DNA of 64,000 bases from Vibrio neonatus (lineage in GTDB: Bacteria > Pseudomonadota > Gammaproteobacteria > Enterobacterales > Vibrionaceae), in NCBI RefSeq assembly GCF_024346975.1, contig NZ_AP024885.1, forward strand, positions 1,612,001 to 1,676,000. The letters run 5' to 3'. The number at the start of each line of letters is the position of its first letter. The first letter of the stretch is position 1. Shown here one piece after another: positions 26,787 to 35,667 of this stretch. The position numbers were made by a program, and so were the translations under genes. The notes under the pieces were generated by a model. It saw nothing but the letters and a program-made list of their open reading frames with translations. It made no database searches and was not told the origin of the DNA.

Positions 26787-27392
26787 ATGAATTACCCAGA
26801 ACAACCGGCTAGACAGGAAGAGCTCAACACCTTACAAGAATTAGACAAAATCAACAAAGAAGTAAAACCAATGTACATCAAAATTGTACCTACCTCCCCC
26901 GTATTACCTCAAATGTTGGATGATGACTTATCAGAAAAGGAAGAGCGACTGCTACTTACAAAGTGCCCGACCATTCACTTATCCGCAACCACTAGCCATG
27001 AACATATCACAACATTTTTAATTGAACTGTTCGCCTATTATTTCGAACTGCCACAAGATAAGATCAAACCAGACAGCGACCTCGTCGATGATATTGAACG
27101 CATGGTATGGGCACGGGAACTCGGTGTATCTTTTGAGAACGTCACCTATGGGCGGATATTTTGTAGTCGAGATGAAGATGGTAATGCCGTAGGCGGTATG
27201 GAAGATCGAGGCATAATTATTGCGATGATGTTTATGCTCGACTTTTCCGACCTTGTTGGCATTAAGGAAGTGGACAATGCAGTCGACGCGACATTTGAGG
27301 CAATGGATGATGAGTTTGGCAACTATAACGACTGCGCTACGATTAATGATTTGTCTGATTTGATTTATTCAGTTTGCAGAAGGATTTTGTAA
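26787..27392 (+). CDS. unknown acidic protein, 201 aa, weakly acyl-carrier-like
   Basis: Not firmly recognised. It is acidic and soluble. Residues about 68-100 (TTFLIELFAYYFELPQDK, then IKPDSDLVDDIE) look like helix I and the following loop of an acyl carrier protein, and the end (EAMDDEF, then CATINDLSDLIYSV) resembles its last helices. The Asp-Ser-Leu phosphopantetheine site is missing, however, and about 60 residues are inserted. This is a weak resemblance only. An AAGGA site lies upstream, and the gene follows the HsdS-like gene by 44 bases. Last gene of the rightward operon; no terminator was found directly after it. Confidence 0.68.
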   Translation: MNYPEQPARQEELNTLQELDKINKEVKPMYIKIVPTSPVLPQMLDDDLSEKEERLLLTKCPTIHLSATTSHEHITTFLIELFAYYFELPQDKIKPDSDLVDDIERMVWARELGVSFENVTYGRIFCSRDEDGNAVGGMEDRGIIIAMMFMLDFSDLVGIKEVDNAVDATFEAMDDEFGNYNDCATINDLSDLIYSVCRRIL

Positions 27393-27666
27393 TCAGAACG
27401 CACGTGAAATAGAAAAATGAACGCCGACTTAAGGTAACCTTTCTTTTCCATTGAGATGGATTCATGCTCTTTTGGTGACGACATCTCAAAAGTTCTGTCA
27501 CATAGCTTTCTTGAATACACCATAGTGAAGCAGACATTCACGGTTACCTATTTGAAAAAGGAAAAGTAATATCTTTTTAAATCAAATTACTTCGCACGAT
27601 TGATTATATGATTTCAATCTAGACCAATCAGGAGACTAAGCTGTTGATTTAAAGGAATTTAGACAT
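27393..27666. other. intergenic stretch between island and tRNA-Ser
   Basis: No supported gene. An 8-base inverted pair (AGGTAACC 27432-27439, GGTTACCT 27542-27549) frames a block of about 118 bases. Minus-strand frames inside the block are open over short distances (for example MEKKGYLKSA) and may be remnants of a gene, but I cannot assign them. Confidence 0.4.
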
Positions 27667-27691
27667 AAAAAAGACGTCCTAGGACGTCTTT
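27667..27691 (-). terminator. terminator of tRNA-Ser
   Basis: A palindromic 10-base-pair stem (AAAGACGTCC / GGACGTCTTT) followed on the minus strand by a run of six T. It lies 11 bases beyond the CCA end of the tRNA gene. Confidence 0.85.
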
Positions 27692-27702
27692 CTTCAAGAA
27701 TG

Positions 27703-27790
27703 TGGCGGTGAGTGAGAGATTCGAACTCTCGATACGTTGCCGTATACACGCTTTCCAGGCGTGCTCCTTCAGCCACTCGGACAACTCACC
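27703..27790 (-). tRNA. tRNA-Ser (anticodon GGA)
   Basis: The minus strand reads GGTGAGT...ACTCACCGCCA with a complete cloverleaf: acceptor stem GGTGAGT/ACTCACC, anticodon loop CTGGAAAG giving GGA, a long variable arm (TATACGGCAACGTATC) as expected for serine, the T-loop TTCGAAT and an encoded CCA. It is 88 bases long. Its 3' end faces the accessory island to the left, the usual orientation when a tRNA gene serves as an integration site. No matching direct repeat was found at the far end. Confidence 0.97.
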
Positions 27791-27977
27791 GAATTTGATT
27801 GGGTTGACTGTGTCAGTCAACGAGGCGCTAATTTAATGATTTGTGGGCGGTTGGTCAAGTAGATTTGAGGTGTTTTTGCTTAGTTTTGGTCTGTTTGGAC
27901 AATTATTGTCTAGTTCGTTGGAAATTGATGCTTTTGCTACTAATTAGCGTTCCAGTTGTTGGCTAAGGCTTGATACA

Positions 27978-28577
27978 ATGGCGAAAACCTTTATTTGGAC
28001 GAATATTTTGGATTTAGCACAGATTATTGCTCAACCTGAGCTGGAAGACCGCCTTCTTCCTTATCATCAAACTCTTGGGTTTATTACTGCTGTTGCGGCT
28101 GCACCTCATGTGCTTGATCCCTCGCAGTGGGTGGCGTATTTATGGGGTGGCGAAGAAACGGCACCTTTTAGCGATGGTGAGCAGTTAGAGGCGTATTTAG
28201 AAGCGGTAGTGGGTTCTTGGAATGCTACCCGCCCTGCTCTGTTTGACGACTCTTGGCAGTGGCCTATTGAGTGTGGCTTGAACGATCAAGAGATCGTGAC
28301 TGAGGCGACTAAAGAGTTTTGTGAAGGTCTACTACAAGGCTGGCAGTTGGCGCAGGACGATTGGCAAACGCTGATGCCTGAGAATAGCCAAGATAATGCT
28401 TTGCTTGGTGGTGTATTGCTTTCTATTAGTATGCTGTACGATCCAGAGACTTCACTGGCAACCTTGTCAGAAGAAGGTATGAACGGCTTAGATCAGTTTG
28501 TAGAGATCTTTAATGCTGTGCCTATGATGTTGTGTGGATTAACTCAGCGCGGCGCTGTACTGGCTTCTGAGCAGTAA
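27978..28577 (+). CDS. YecA/UPF0149-family protein
   Basis: A 199-residue protein with the UPF0149 pattern: YHQTLGFITAVAAAP, DPSQWVAYLWGGEE, and a later all-helical part with CEGLLQGWQLAQDDW. There is no signal peptide. Here the C-terminal SEC-C zinc motif known from E. coli YecA is absent; the protein ends after the helical domain. The function of the family is not established. It has its own promoter region after the tRNA and ends at a terminator shared with the convergent nadA gene. Confidence 0.8.
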   Translation: MAKTFIWTNILDLAQIIAQPELEDRLLPYHQTLGFITAVAAAPHVLDPSQWVAYLWGGEETAPFSDGEQLEAYLEAVVGSWNATRPALFDDSWQWPIECGLNDQEIVTEATKEFCEGLLQGWQLAQDDWQTLMPENSQDNALLGGVLLSISMLYDPETSLATLSEEGMNGLDQFVEIFNAVPMMLCGLTQRGAVLASEQ

Positions 28578-28612
28578 TTTCTAAGCCCTACATCAAAACT
28601 TATATAAATAAG

Positions 28613-28642
28613 AAACCTCGGCGCTGTGCGTCGAGGTTTTTT
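28613..28642. terminator. terminator between the YecA-family gene and nadA
   Basis: Stem AAACCTCG / CGAGGTTT with an 11-base loop, followed by six T on the plus strand. It ends the YecA-family gene and may also serve nadA in the opposite direction. Confidence 0.85.
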
Positions 28643-28671
28643 GTATTCAGTGCCAGTAAGCGTAGTAGCTA

Positions 28672-29733
28672 CTATGCGTTACCTTTCACCTTAATGTTCA
28701 GCTGCTCAGCAAAATCTAGCATGCGGTTAAGCGGAATCAGTGATTTAACGCGAACTTCTTCGTCGACAAAGATCTCGTGATCAGCGCCGCCAAATTTAAG
28801 TGCTGATTCAATGGCTTTTAGGCCGTTCATCGCCATCCACGGGCAATGCGCACAGCTACGACAGGTTGCACCTGCGCCTGCAGTTGGCGCTTCGATCAGC
28901 TCTTTCTCTGGCACAAGTTGTTGCATCTTAAAGAAGATGCCTTTATCGGTAGCAACGATTAATTGCTTTTGTGGAAGCTCTTTGGCCGCTTTGATCAGCT
29001 GGCTGGTTGAACCGACAGCATCGGCAAGTGCAACTACGCTAGCAGGTGACTCAGGGTGCACAAGAATTGCCGCGTCAGAGTAAACCGCTTTCATGTCTCT
29101 CAGTGCTTTGGCAGAAAACTCATCATGAACCACACATTCACCGTTCCACAGTAGCATCTCTGCGCCAGTTTGATTGGCGATGTAAGAGCCTAAGTGACGG
29201 TCTGGGCCCCAAATGATTGGCGTACCTTCTGCATCCAAGTGCTCGACGATTTCTAAAGCAATACTGGACGTTACTACCCAATCAGCGCGCGCTTTAACCG
29301 CCGCTGAGGTGTTTGCGTAAACCACAACCGTATGGTCAGGGTGTTCATCACAAAACTGGGTAAATGCATCTTCAGGACAACCTAGATCAAGAGAACATTC
29401 TGCTTTTAGGGTTGGCATCAAGATGGTTTTTTCTGGGGTTAAGATCTTGGCAGACTCTCCCATGAAACGTACGCCTGCAATAATCAAAGTTTTTGCAGAG
29501 TGACGATTACCAAATTTAGCCATCTCTAGTGAGTCGCCGACAAAACCGCCGGTTTCTTCTGCTAGGGCTTGGATCTCTGGATCGGTATAGTAATGGGCAA
29601 TCAAGACCGCGTCTTTTTCTTTAAGAAGCGTTTTGATGCTCTCCTTATAAGCCTGCTTTTGATCTTCGCTCAATGGAACAGGTTTTGGAGGGAATGGGTA
29701 TATTGTTGGTGCTGTTTCTAATATTTGGCTCAT
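28672..29733 (-). CDS. nadA: quinolinate synthase
   Basis: NadA condenses iminoaspartate with dihydroxyacetone phosphate to quinolinate in NAD synthesis and needs a [4Fe-4S] cluster. The three ligand cysteines are in their E. coli positions: Cys113 (AECSLDLGC), Cys200 (NGECVVHDE) and Cys297 ([10 protein letters not shown]). Substrate-binding motifs [11 protein letters not shown] and GPDRHLG are present, and 353 residues is the full length. It stands alone downstream of the cpoB terminator, so it is transcribed from the short gap before 29733. Confidence 0.96.
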   Translation of the reverse strand: MSQILETAPTIYPFPPKPVPLSEDQKQAYKESIKTLLKEKDAVLIAHYYTDPEIQALAEETGGFVGDSLEMAKFGNRHSAKTLIIAGVRFMGESAKILTPEKTILMPTLKAECSLDLGCPEDAFTQFCDEHPDHTVVVYANTSAAVKARADWVVTSSIALEIVEHLDAEGTPIIWGPDRHLGSYIANQTGAEMLLWNGECVVHDEFSAKALRDMKAVYSDAAILVHPESPASVVALADAVGSTSQLIKAAKELPQKQLIVATDKGIFFKMQQLVPEKELIEAPTAGAGATCRSCAHCPWMAMNGLKAIESALKFGGADHEIFVDEEVRVKSLIPLNRMLDFAEQLNIKVKGNA

Positions 29734-29801
29734 TGCAATGCTCGGGCAACTTCCTCTAACTCAGGGCATTGTACACTGCTTTGAGTCTGGTTGCCAAAAG
29801 C

Positions 29802-29830
29802 AAAAAAGCCCAACTAAAAAGTTGAGCTTT
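29802..29830 (-). terminator. terminator of the tol-pal-cpoB operon
   Basis: On the minus strand GCTCAAC / GTTGGGC with a TTTTTA loop (one G-T pair), followed by six T. Confidence 0.88.
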
Positions 29831-29847
29831 TACTAATCAATTTATGA

Positions 29848-30627
29848 TTATTTCAGCTTCGACAATTTTTGCTGAGCTGAACTGGCGGACGCGGTGTTTG
29901 GATACTCATCAATCGCTTGTTGATAGTATTTCTTCGCGGCGCTAGCGCTGTTATTACGCGTGGCAATATCACCAAGCTTAACCAGTGCATCAGCACGTTT
30001 GTTCGACTTCTCGTGTGCAACCACGGCAGCAAATGCTTTGGCTGACTCTACGTCATTCTTTTTCGAGAAGTAGAGCTGTCCTAGCCAATAGCTAGCGTTG
30101 GCCGAATAAACCGATTCAGGGAAGTCTTTCTTGAACTGTTCTAGGGCAACGGTGGCGGCGTCATAGTCTTTATTTTTTAGAATAAGATCCACGGCGCTTT
30201 GATAAGCCTGCTGTTCACCTTGGTTAGAAGAGTACTTTCCTTCTGGCGCAGCTTGAGCTGGCTGAGCTGGGGCTTTTTTAAGTTCGACTAATTCGGTGCG
30301 AATACGGTCTAACTCAATAAACAATTCTTTTTGTCTTTCGACAAGTTGTTCTCTTTCGTGCGTGCTTCTTTCAAGTTCACCGTGTAATTGGCTTAAATCC
30401 ATCGACAAACCGTCGACTTGTTGTTGCAAATTAGCTTGAACTCGGTTGCTGTTTCTAAGCAAACGCTCCAGACGTTGTGTCTCAGTTTCTTTAGAGGCAG
30501 TGGAAGATTTTGACGTCGAGACACTGCTAGAGTTGAGATCAGAAACGGGGGCTGGTGCGGCGAATGAAACACTCGCCGCACTTGCTAGTAACGTAAGCGC
30601 AACTGCTCGCTTATAGTTACTGATCAT
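29848..30627 (-). CDS. cpoB: cell division coordinator CpoB (YbgF)
   Basis: Periplasmic protein that links outer-membrane constriction by Tol-Pal with peptidoglycan synthesis by PBP1B. It has a signal peptide (ALTLLASAASVSFA), a trimer-forming coiled coil at about residues 50-110 and three tetratricopeptide repeats in the C-terminal half (from QAYQSAVDLILKNKDYD). The length (259) matches E. coli CpoB (263). It is the last gene of the tol-pal operon, 12 bases after pal. Confidence 0.93.
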   Translation of the reverse strand: MISNYKRAVALTLLASAASVSFAAPAPVSDLNSSSVSTSKSSTASKETETQRLERLLRNSNRVQANLQQQVDGLSMDLSQLHGELERSTHEREQLVERQKELFIELDRIRTELVELKKAPAQPAQAAPEGKYSSNQGEQQAYQSAVDLILKNKDYDAATVALEQFKKDFPESVYSANASYWLGQLYFSKKNDVESAKAFAAVVAHEKSNKRADALVKLGDIATRNNSASAAKKYYQQAIDEYPNTASASSAQQKLSKLK

Positions 30628-30639
30628 GTTTACGTCTTC

Positions 30640-31200
30640 CTAAGATTGGTAAACTATAACCGCACGACGGTTTTCCGCGTACGCTTCTTCAGTTTGACCT
30701 AGTTTTAGTGGCTTCTCTTCACCGTAGCTTACGATAGAGATTTGGTCAGCTTGAACGCCAGAAGCTTGTAGGTAGTTAGATACAGCGTTAGCACGACGCT
30801 CGCCTAGTGCGATGTTGTACTCAGGAGTACCACGCTCATCAGCGTGACCTTCGATAGACACTTTAACATCTGGGTTTTCGCTTAGGAATTTAGCATGAGC
30901 TGAAAGCATTTCTTCGTACTCAGAGCTGATTGCAGAGTTATCGTATGCGAAGTAAAGAGTGCTGTTTTCACGTAGTGCTTTTTCGGTAACTTCACGTTCT
31001 TCAGCTAATTTTTGCTCATCAGTCATTGGAGATACTACTGTAGTATCTGTAGTTTCTGCTGGCGTAGCTTGTTGAGTTTCTTGGTTAGTTGTTTGTTGTG
31101 CATCTGATGCATCCGTAGCATCATCAGATGAACTACAAGCTGTAACAGCCAGTACAGGAAGTGCGATTAGCAGTCCTTTCAAAACTTTATTAAGTTGCAT
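30640..31200 (-). CDS. pal: peptidoglycan-associated lipoprotein Pal
   Basis: Outer-membrane lipoprotein that holds the outer membrane to peptidoglycan and binds TolB. The lipobox VTAC gives Cys22 as lipidated residue. A Ser/Asp/Thr-rich linker (residues 23-60) leads to an OmpA-like domain, with [10 protein letters not shown] and the peptidoglycan-binding pattern [20 protein letters not shown]. It lies 46 bases after tolB in the same operon. Confidence 0.96.
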   Translation of the reverse strand: MQLNKVLKGLLIALPVLAVTACSSSDDATDASDAQQTTNQETQQATPAETTDTTVVSPMTDEQKLAEEREVTEKALRENSTLYFAYDNSAISSEYEEMLSAHAKFLSENPDVKVSIEGHADERGTPEYNIALGERRANAVSNYLQASGVQADQISIVSYGEEKPLKLGQTEEAYAENRRAVIVYQS

Positions 31201-31246
31201 TATAAATTTTCCTTATTGTATAAAAAGTAACGTTGTTGCGAAACGA

Positions 31247-32596
31247 TTACAAAAACGGTGACCAAGCGGGTGCTCTTACACGCCCATTGGTTGCTGGTAG
31301 TCTGGCTTTAAAACGCCCATCAATAGAAACCATTGATAGTACATTATTTTCGTTATACATCGAGCTGTATATCACCATTCCTCCATTCGGAGCTATGCTC
31401 GGAGACTCGTCTAGTAGTGTTTTTGTTAACACTTGAACTGCGCCAGTCTCCAAATCTTGTTTTGCCAAATTAAAGCCTGAACGAGATTGATTCACCATAA
31501 TCATGAAACGTCCATCTGGCGTAATTTGACCACCCAAGTTTTGGTTACCTTGCCAAGTCAACCTCTTACTTGCGCCGCTCGCTAAATTTACTTGATAAAT
31601 CTGAGGCTTACCACCCCTGTCAGAAGTGAATATTAGCGATTTACCATCTGGGTGCCAAAATGGTTCAGTATTATTTGCGCGACCACGAGTAATTTGTTTT
31701 AGCTTTTTAGTCGCCAAGTCCATTGTATACACTTGCAGACTACCGGTTTTAGAGAGTGTTAAAGCCAAAGACTTCCCATCAGGGGAGAATACTGGCGCAC
31801 CATTGTGACGAGGGAATGACGTTAGCTTCTCTCTTTTGCCAGTATAGATATTCATTAAGTAAATTTCTGAGTGTCCGCTTTGAAAACTGACATAAGCAAG
31901 TTGTCTACCATCTGGTGACCAAGATGGGGACATTAGTGGCTGTTTAGAACGTAACACTAAGCGTTCGTTGTAGCCGTCGTAGTCTGCGATTCTAAGCTGA
32001 TACGGGTAGCTGTCTTTATCATTAACCACTACATAAGCGATGCGAGTTAAAAATGCGCCGCGATCGCCCGTTAACTGCTCATAGACTAAATCTGAAATTC
32101 TGTGAGCGTACTCGCGTAAACGTGGCCCTGGCACTGTGGCTTGCTTATTAAATAAGATGTGATCTTTCGAAAGCACTAATTTGCCGTCTTGCAGTGATTT
32201 AGACTGACCATTGGTTAGTGCGCCGCGCACTACATCAATCAGTTTGTACTGTACGCGGTATTTGCCATCCCCTGCGTCAGTAATTGTGCCGGTTAACAGC
32301 GCATCCACACCCATTGCTGTCCATGCCGAATAATCCACATCCTTATCTTGATAAGGGGTTTGTGGCATTTGGTTAGTTGGGATTGGGCTAAATTTGCCAC
32401 TGCGCTGTAGATCGGAGACAATCACAGCCGAAACATCGTGTGGAAGTTTACCCGGCCCAGCCCATTTAAATGGCACTATGCCAATGGGACGCGCAGAGTT
32501 CACGCCCTCTGTAATCACCAATTCAAGTGAAGCATGGGCAACCGATACGCCCAAACTGCACATCATTACTAAACTTACTAATAATCGTTTAATCAC
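31247..32596 (-). CDS. tolB: Tol-Pal translocation protein TolB
   Basis: Periplasmic beta-propeller protein that connects TolA with Pal. The signal peptide is [21 protein letters not shown]; the N-terminal domain runs to about residue 160, and propeller repeats follow ([45 protein letters not shown]). I place the start at GTG 32596, giving 449 residues: AAGGA lies seven bases upstream and overlaps the tolA stop codon. An ATG at 32620 would add eight residues but has no good ribosome site and overlaps tolA. Confidence 0.95.
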   Translation of the reverse strand: MIKRLLVSLVMMCSLGVSVAHASLELVITEGVNSARPIGIVPFKWAGPGKLPHDVSAVIVSDLQRSGKFSPIPTNQMPQTPYQDKDVDYSAWTAMGVDALLTGTITDAGDGKYRVQYKLIDVVRGALTNGQSKSLQDGKLVLSKDHILFNKQATVPGPRLREYAHRISDLVYEQLTGDRGAFLTRIAYVVVNDKDSYPYQLRIADYDGYNERLVLRSKQPLMSPSWSPDGRQLAYVSFQSGHSEIYLMNIYTGKREKLTSFPRHNGAPVFSPDGKSLALTLSKTGSLQVYTMDLATKKLKQITRGRANNTEPFWHPDGKSLIFTSDRGGKPQIYQVNLASGASKRLTWQGNQNLGGQITPDGRFMIMVNQSRSGFNLAKQDLETGAVQVLTKTLLDESPSIAPNGGMVIYSSMYNENNVLSMVSIDGRFKARLPATNGRVRAPAWSPFL

Positions 32597-32606
32597 CGGG
32601 GTTTCC

Positions 32607-33641
32607 TTATTCAGGTGCAACGGTTAAGTTAATATTCTTGAGTTTATCAATGGCCGCTTTATCTTTTGGTAGCGGAAAGCTAGCCACTTTTGATACGGCT
32701 GTTTTTGCCGCTCGACATAAGCTTGAGTCACCCGAAAGCGTTTTAAGGTCGCTAACCATGAAGGTGCTACCGGCTTGGATCAAGCGTAAATTGACCTTAC
32801 ACTCTTTGCCTTTAAAAGAGTCATCTAACAACAACTCTCGTTGAATCATCTGTTTGTACACTTCGCCCATACGCGAAACTTCATCGGTAATGGCGCGACT
32901 ACGAGCGCTAGAGTTACTCGCCGCTTCCGCTTCAAGACCAGAGAAAATATCATTTAGCGCTGCTTCTTTCTCTTTACGCTCTTTCTCAAGTTGCGCTAAA
33001 CGTGCTTTCTCTTTTTTCGCCTTTTCCGCTGCTTCTTTGGCCGCTTTCTGCTGAGCTATTTTTTTCTGCTCGGCTTGACGCGCTTTTTCCGCAGCAGCCT
33101 TAGCCGCTTTCTCTTTGGCAAGGCGATCAGCTTCGGCTTTGGCGGCTTTCTTTTTCGCTTCGGCGGCCGCTTTTACTTTTGCAGCTCGCTCTGCTTCAGC
33201 CTTTTTAGCCGCTTGCTCTTTCTTTAAACGCTCAGCTTTAGCCACTTTCGCACGTTGCTCTTCTTCTTTGCGCTGACGCTCTTTAAGTTGACGCTGTTTT
33301 TCCGCTTCGCGGGCTTTCTTTTCCGCTTGCGCTTTTTGCTCCGCTAAGCGACGAATACGTTTCTCTTCTGCTTTGCGATTTTTTTCCAATTGTTCACTTT
33401 GCTCACGCAACTTACGAATGCGCTGCTGCTCGGCTTTTTCCGCCGCTTCTCGCTGCTGACGAATTTGTCGCGCTTGCTGGTGAATCACATTAGGGTCAAT
33501 CACCACCGCCTCAACCATATTCGGTTTAGGCTCAGGCTTTGACATATTAAATTTTGTGCCCCAAATCAAAGCAATCACTAGCAATAAGTGAATTGCTAGT
33601 GATATGACAAGTGATTTAATGAACTTCTTATCTTGTTTCAT
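32607..33641 (-). CDS. tolA: Tol-Pal energy-transducing protein TolA
   Basis: Inner-membrane protein that spans the periplasm and transmits proton-motive energy from TolQR. One N-terminal membrane helix (residues 9-27) is followed by a very long Lys/Ala/Glu-rich helical domain (about 60-235) and a folded C-terminal domain with [16 protein letters not shown]. At 344 residues it is shorter than E. coli TolA (421), because the helical arm is shorter. It lies 13 bases after tolR. Confidence 0.95.
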   Translation of the reverse strand: MKQDKKFIKSLVISLAIHLLLVIALIWGTKFNMSKPEPKPNMVEAVVIDPNVIHQQARQIRQQREAAEKAEQQRIRKLREQSEQLEKNRKAEEKRIRRLAEQKAQAEKKAREAEKQRQLKERQRKEEEQRAKVAKAERLKKEQAAKKAEAERAAKVKAAAEAKKKAAKAEADRLAKEKAAKAAAEKARQAEQKKIAQQKAAKEAAEKAKKEKARLAQLEKERKEKEAALNDIFSGLEAEAASNSSARSRAITDEVSRMGEVYKQMIQRELLLDDSFKGKECKVNLRLIQAGSTFMVSDLKTLSGDSSLCRAAKTAVSKVASFPLPKDKAAIDKLKNINLTVAPE

Positions 33642-33654
33642 CGGCTACTGGATT

Positions 33655-34098
33655 CTATTCCTTGATATCCGTTAACAGGCCAACTTTCGCAATACCTGCT
33701 TGGCTTAATTCATCGAGAACTAGAACCACATCTGAGTATGGAGTAGCGGCATCGCCACCCACTGCAACTGGAGAGTTTGGAGAAAGTGCTCTTTCTGCTT
33801 TTACTCGCACCACAATATCTTGCAGACTCATGCCGCGTTGCATCTCTTGGTCGTTAACACTCAAACCAAGCTCGCCTTTAGAATTTATCTCAATAATGAT
33901 AAAACTGTCTTCACTGTCTCCAGCAAGCTCTGAGGCTGGCGTGGCGCTATGCGTCTTAGGCAGATCAACATCGACACCTTGCGTGACAAATGGAGAAGTC
34001 ACCATAAAGATAATCAGCAGTACCAACATCACGTCGATATAAGGTACCACGTTGATCTCGGCAGTCATCTTACGTTTTTTAGGTTGATAACCCGCCAT
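33655..34098 (-). CDS. tolR: Tol-Pal proton channel subunit TolR
   Basis: ExbD/TolR family. The single membrane helix begins VVPYIDVMLVLLIIFMVTSP and contains the conserved Asp needed for proton movement. The periplasmic domain follows, with VDVDLPKT. Length 147, as in relatives. It starts three bases after the tolQ stop, so the two are translationally linked. Confidence 0.96.
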   Translation of the reverse strand: MAGYQPKKRKMTAEINVVPYIDVMLVLLIIFMVTSPFVTQGVDVDLPKTHSATPASELAGDSEDSFIIIEINSKGELGLSVNDQEMQRGMSLQDIVVRVKAERALSPNSPVAVGGDAATPYSDVVLVLDELSQAGIAKVGLLTDIKE

Positions 34099-34101
34099 TA
34101 A

Positions 34102-34785
34102 TTAGTCCCTTTCGCTCATTGCTTGACGGTGCAAAATAGCATGGAACTCTTCAGAGAAAGTTGCGTATGAATGCTCAAGTTTACCCACGCGATTACTTAA
34201 ACGGTTATAAAACATTACCGCTGGAATCGCTGCAAATAGACCCATAGCCGTTGCTATCAATGCTTCTGCAATACCCGGTGCAACCATGGCAAGCGTCGCT
34301 TGCTTTACCTGACCAAGAGCAATAAAGGCATGCATGATGCCCCATACCGTACCAAACAAACCGATGTATGGGCTGATAGAGCCGACCGTGGCCAAAAATG
34401 GCAAGTTTGTTTCTAGGTTGTCGACTTCTCTTGCCACCGATACGCGCATAGCTCGGCCAGTCCCTTCCATAATGAAGTCTGGAGAGTTAGCGTTAGTGCG
34501 GCGCAGACGAGCAAACTCAGTAAAGCCTGAGTAAAAAATCTCTTCAATGCCAGATAAACTGCCTTTGCGCGCTTTCACTTCGTGATAAAGCTTGCCAAGA
34601 TCTTTACCAGACCAAAACTTATCTTCAAAACGCTCGGTGTGAGCATAAGCGGCAGAGATAACCTTGCTACGACTGATAATCATCGCCCAAGAGGCTATCG
34701 ACATACCAACCAAAGTTAGCATAACCAACTGAACCAGCAGGCTTGCTTCTAGAATAAGATCAATAAAATTGATTTCTGCGGACAC
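34102..34785 (-). CDS. tolQ: Tol-Pal proton channel subunit TolQ
   Basis: ExbB/TolQ family with three membrane helices (about residues 14-35, 130-155 and 170-195) and the conserved motifs [20 protein letters not shown] and [19 protein letters not shown]. It forms the proton channel with TolR and drives TolA. The start follows the ybgC stop by one base. Confidence 0.96.
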   Translation of the reverse strand: MSAEINFIDLILEASLLVQLVMLTLVGMSIASWAMIISRSKVISAAYAHTERFEDKFWSGKDLGKLYHEVKARKGSLSGIEEIFYSGFTEFARLRRTNANSPDFIMEGTGRAMRVSVAREVDNLETNLPFLATVGSISPYIGLFGTVWGIMHAFIALGQVKQATLAMVAPGIAEALIATAMGLFAAIPAVMFYNRLSNRVGKLEHSYATFSEEFHAILHRQAMSERD

Positions 34786-34786
34786 T

Positions 34787-35197
34787 TTACGATAACTCCG
34801 TGATCATGAAACTGGGTATGGCCTGAGGCCTCATTTTAGCGGTATTGATACATGCTACCTTAACCGTAGCTTTGCACAATACTCTGCCTTCTAGATTGAC
34901 TATCTCTTGACAAAAATCGAGAGAAGCACGCTTAATTTGAGAAATATGTGTTAGTACTGTCAACTCTTGGTCGAGTTTTGCGCCTTGCAAAAAATCGATA
35001 TCCATATGTCGAACAACAAAACCCAATTCCTGTTGTAAAAGAACCTCTTGCGACACACCAATCACTCGTAACATTTCGGTGCGTGCCCGCTCAAAGTACT
35101 TCAGATAATTTGAGTGGTAGACTATCCCACCTGCATCAGTATCTTCGTAGTAAATTCGTATCGGCCAGCGAAATAGCGTTTTTTCGGCTGTTGGCAT
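34787..35197 (-). CDS. ybgC: acyl-CoA thioesterase YbgC
   Basis: Hotdog-fold thioesterase that heads the tol-pal operon. The catalytic motif [25 protein letters not shown] is split over residues 16-40, with Asp21 equivalent to Asp18 of E. coli YbgC. The length (136) is typical. It acts on short-chain acyl-CoA or acyl-carrier thioesters, possibly in phospholipid metabolism at the inner membrane. Confidence 0.93.
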   Translation of the reverse strand: MPTAEKTLFRWPIRIYYEDTDAGGIVYHSNYLKYFERARTEMLRVIGVSQEVLLQQELGFVVRHMDIDFLQGAKLDQELTVLTHISQIKRASLDFCQEIVNLEGRVLCKATVKVACINTAKMRPQAIPSFMITELS

Positions 35198-35485
35198 CGT
35201 CTAGGTCCCTGATTTTCTCGCCTGTAATATACACAATGTATCGCTTTATTTTTTATGCAACACTCTTTTTTTGATACATGCAGCAATTTCGCGGTCTAAC
35301 TGAGCAAAAATTGACTGGTCTGCCATATTATTTAACCAATTCAGAGTGTTTCCGATATAGAAAGTTCAATTTTCAATCTGAACTTGTGCCTTTGCGCCCA
35401 ACTAATCACCCATAAAATAATGACGCCCAATTATACAGGCATCCATTCCTACTAGGGATGTTTATTGCGCCTAGTAATAAAATTA
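35198..35485. other. upstream region of the tol-pal operon; no ybgE gene
   Basis: No reading frame of useful length is seen. In E. coli, and as I recall in Vibrio cholerae, the small membrane protein gene ybgE lies between cydX and ybgC, but nothing like it is encoded here. The stretch should hold the tol-pal promoter; I could not fix its -35 and -10 boxes with confidence. Confidence 0.5.
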
Positions 35486-35524
35486 TACAAAAAAGGTCAG
35501 AGTGGAAAACCCAACTCTGACCTT
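35486..35524 (-). terminator. terminator of the cydABX operon
   Basis: Perfect 11-base-pair stem (AAGGTCAGAGT / ACTCTGACCTT) followed on the minus strand by a run of six T. Confidence 0.9.
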
Positions 35525-35543
35525 CTTTAGAAACGGTAAAGAC

Positions 35544-35654
35544 TTAGTCTTGCTTGTCTTTATCCATCATTTCTGTGTGCTCTAGCCATAGAGCATTGAT
35601 GATGCCGAAAGCACACGCTAGCAACACACCCAATATCCAAGCAAAATACCACAT
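35544..35654 (-). CDS. cydX: cytochrome bd-I oxidase small subunit CydX
   Basis: A 36-residue single-pass membrane protein, MWYFAWILGVLLACAFGIIN followed by ALWLEHTE and an acidic/basic tail. It matches CydX (YbgT), the small subunit that stabilises the haem groups of cytochrome bd oxidase. It lies 13 bases after cydB and before the operon terminator. Confidence 0.95.
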   Translation of the reverse strand: MWYFAWILGVLLACAFGIINALWLEHTEMMDKDKQD

Positions 35655-35667
35655 ACTTTATCCCTTC

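Noticed and set aside
27343-27537. 64-aa reading frame on the minus strand
   Set aside because: It overlaps the end of the 201-aa gene, has no ribosome site of note and no recognised family.
27703-27730. tRNA-Ser 3' end as a proven island attachment site
   Set aside because: No second copy of the tRNA end and no integrase gene were found in 18.7-27.7 kb, so it is only listed as a possibility.
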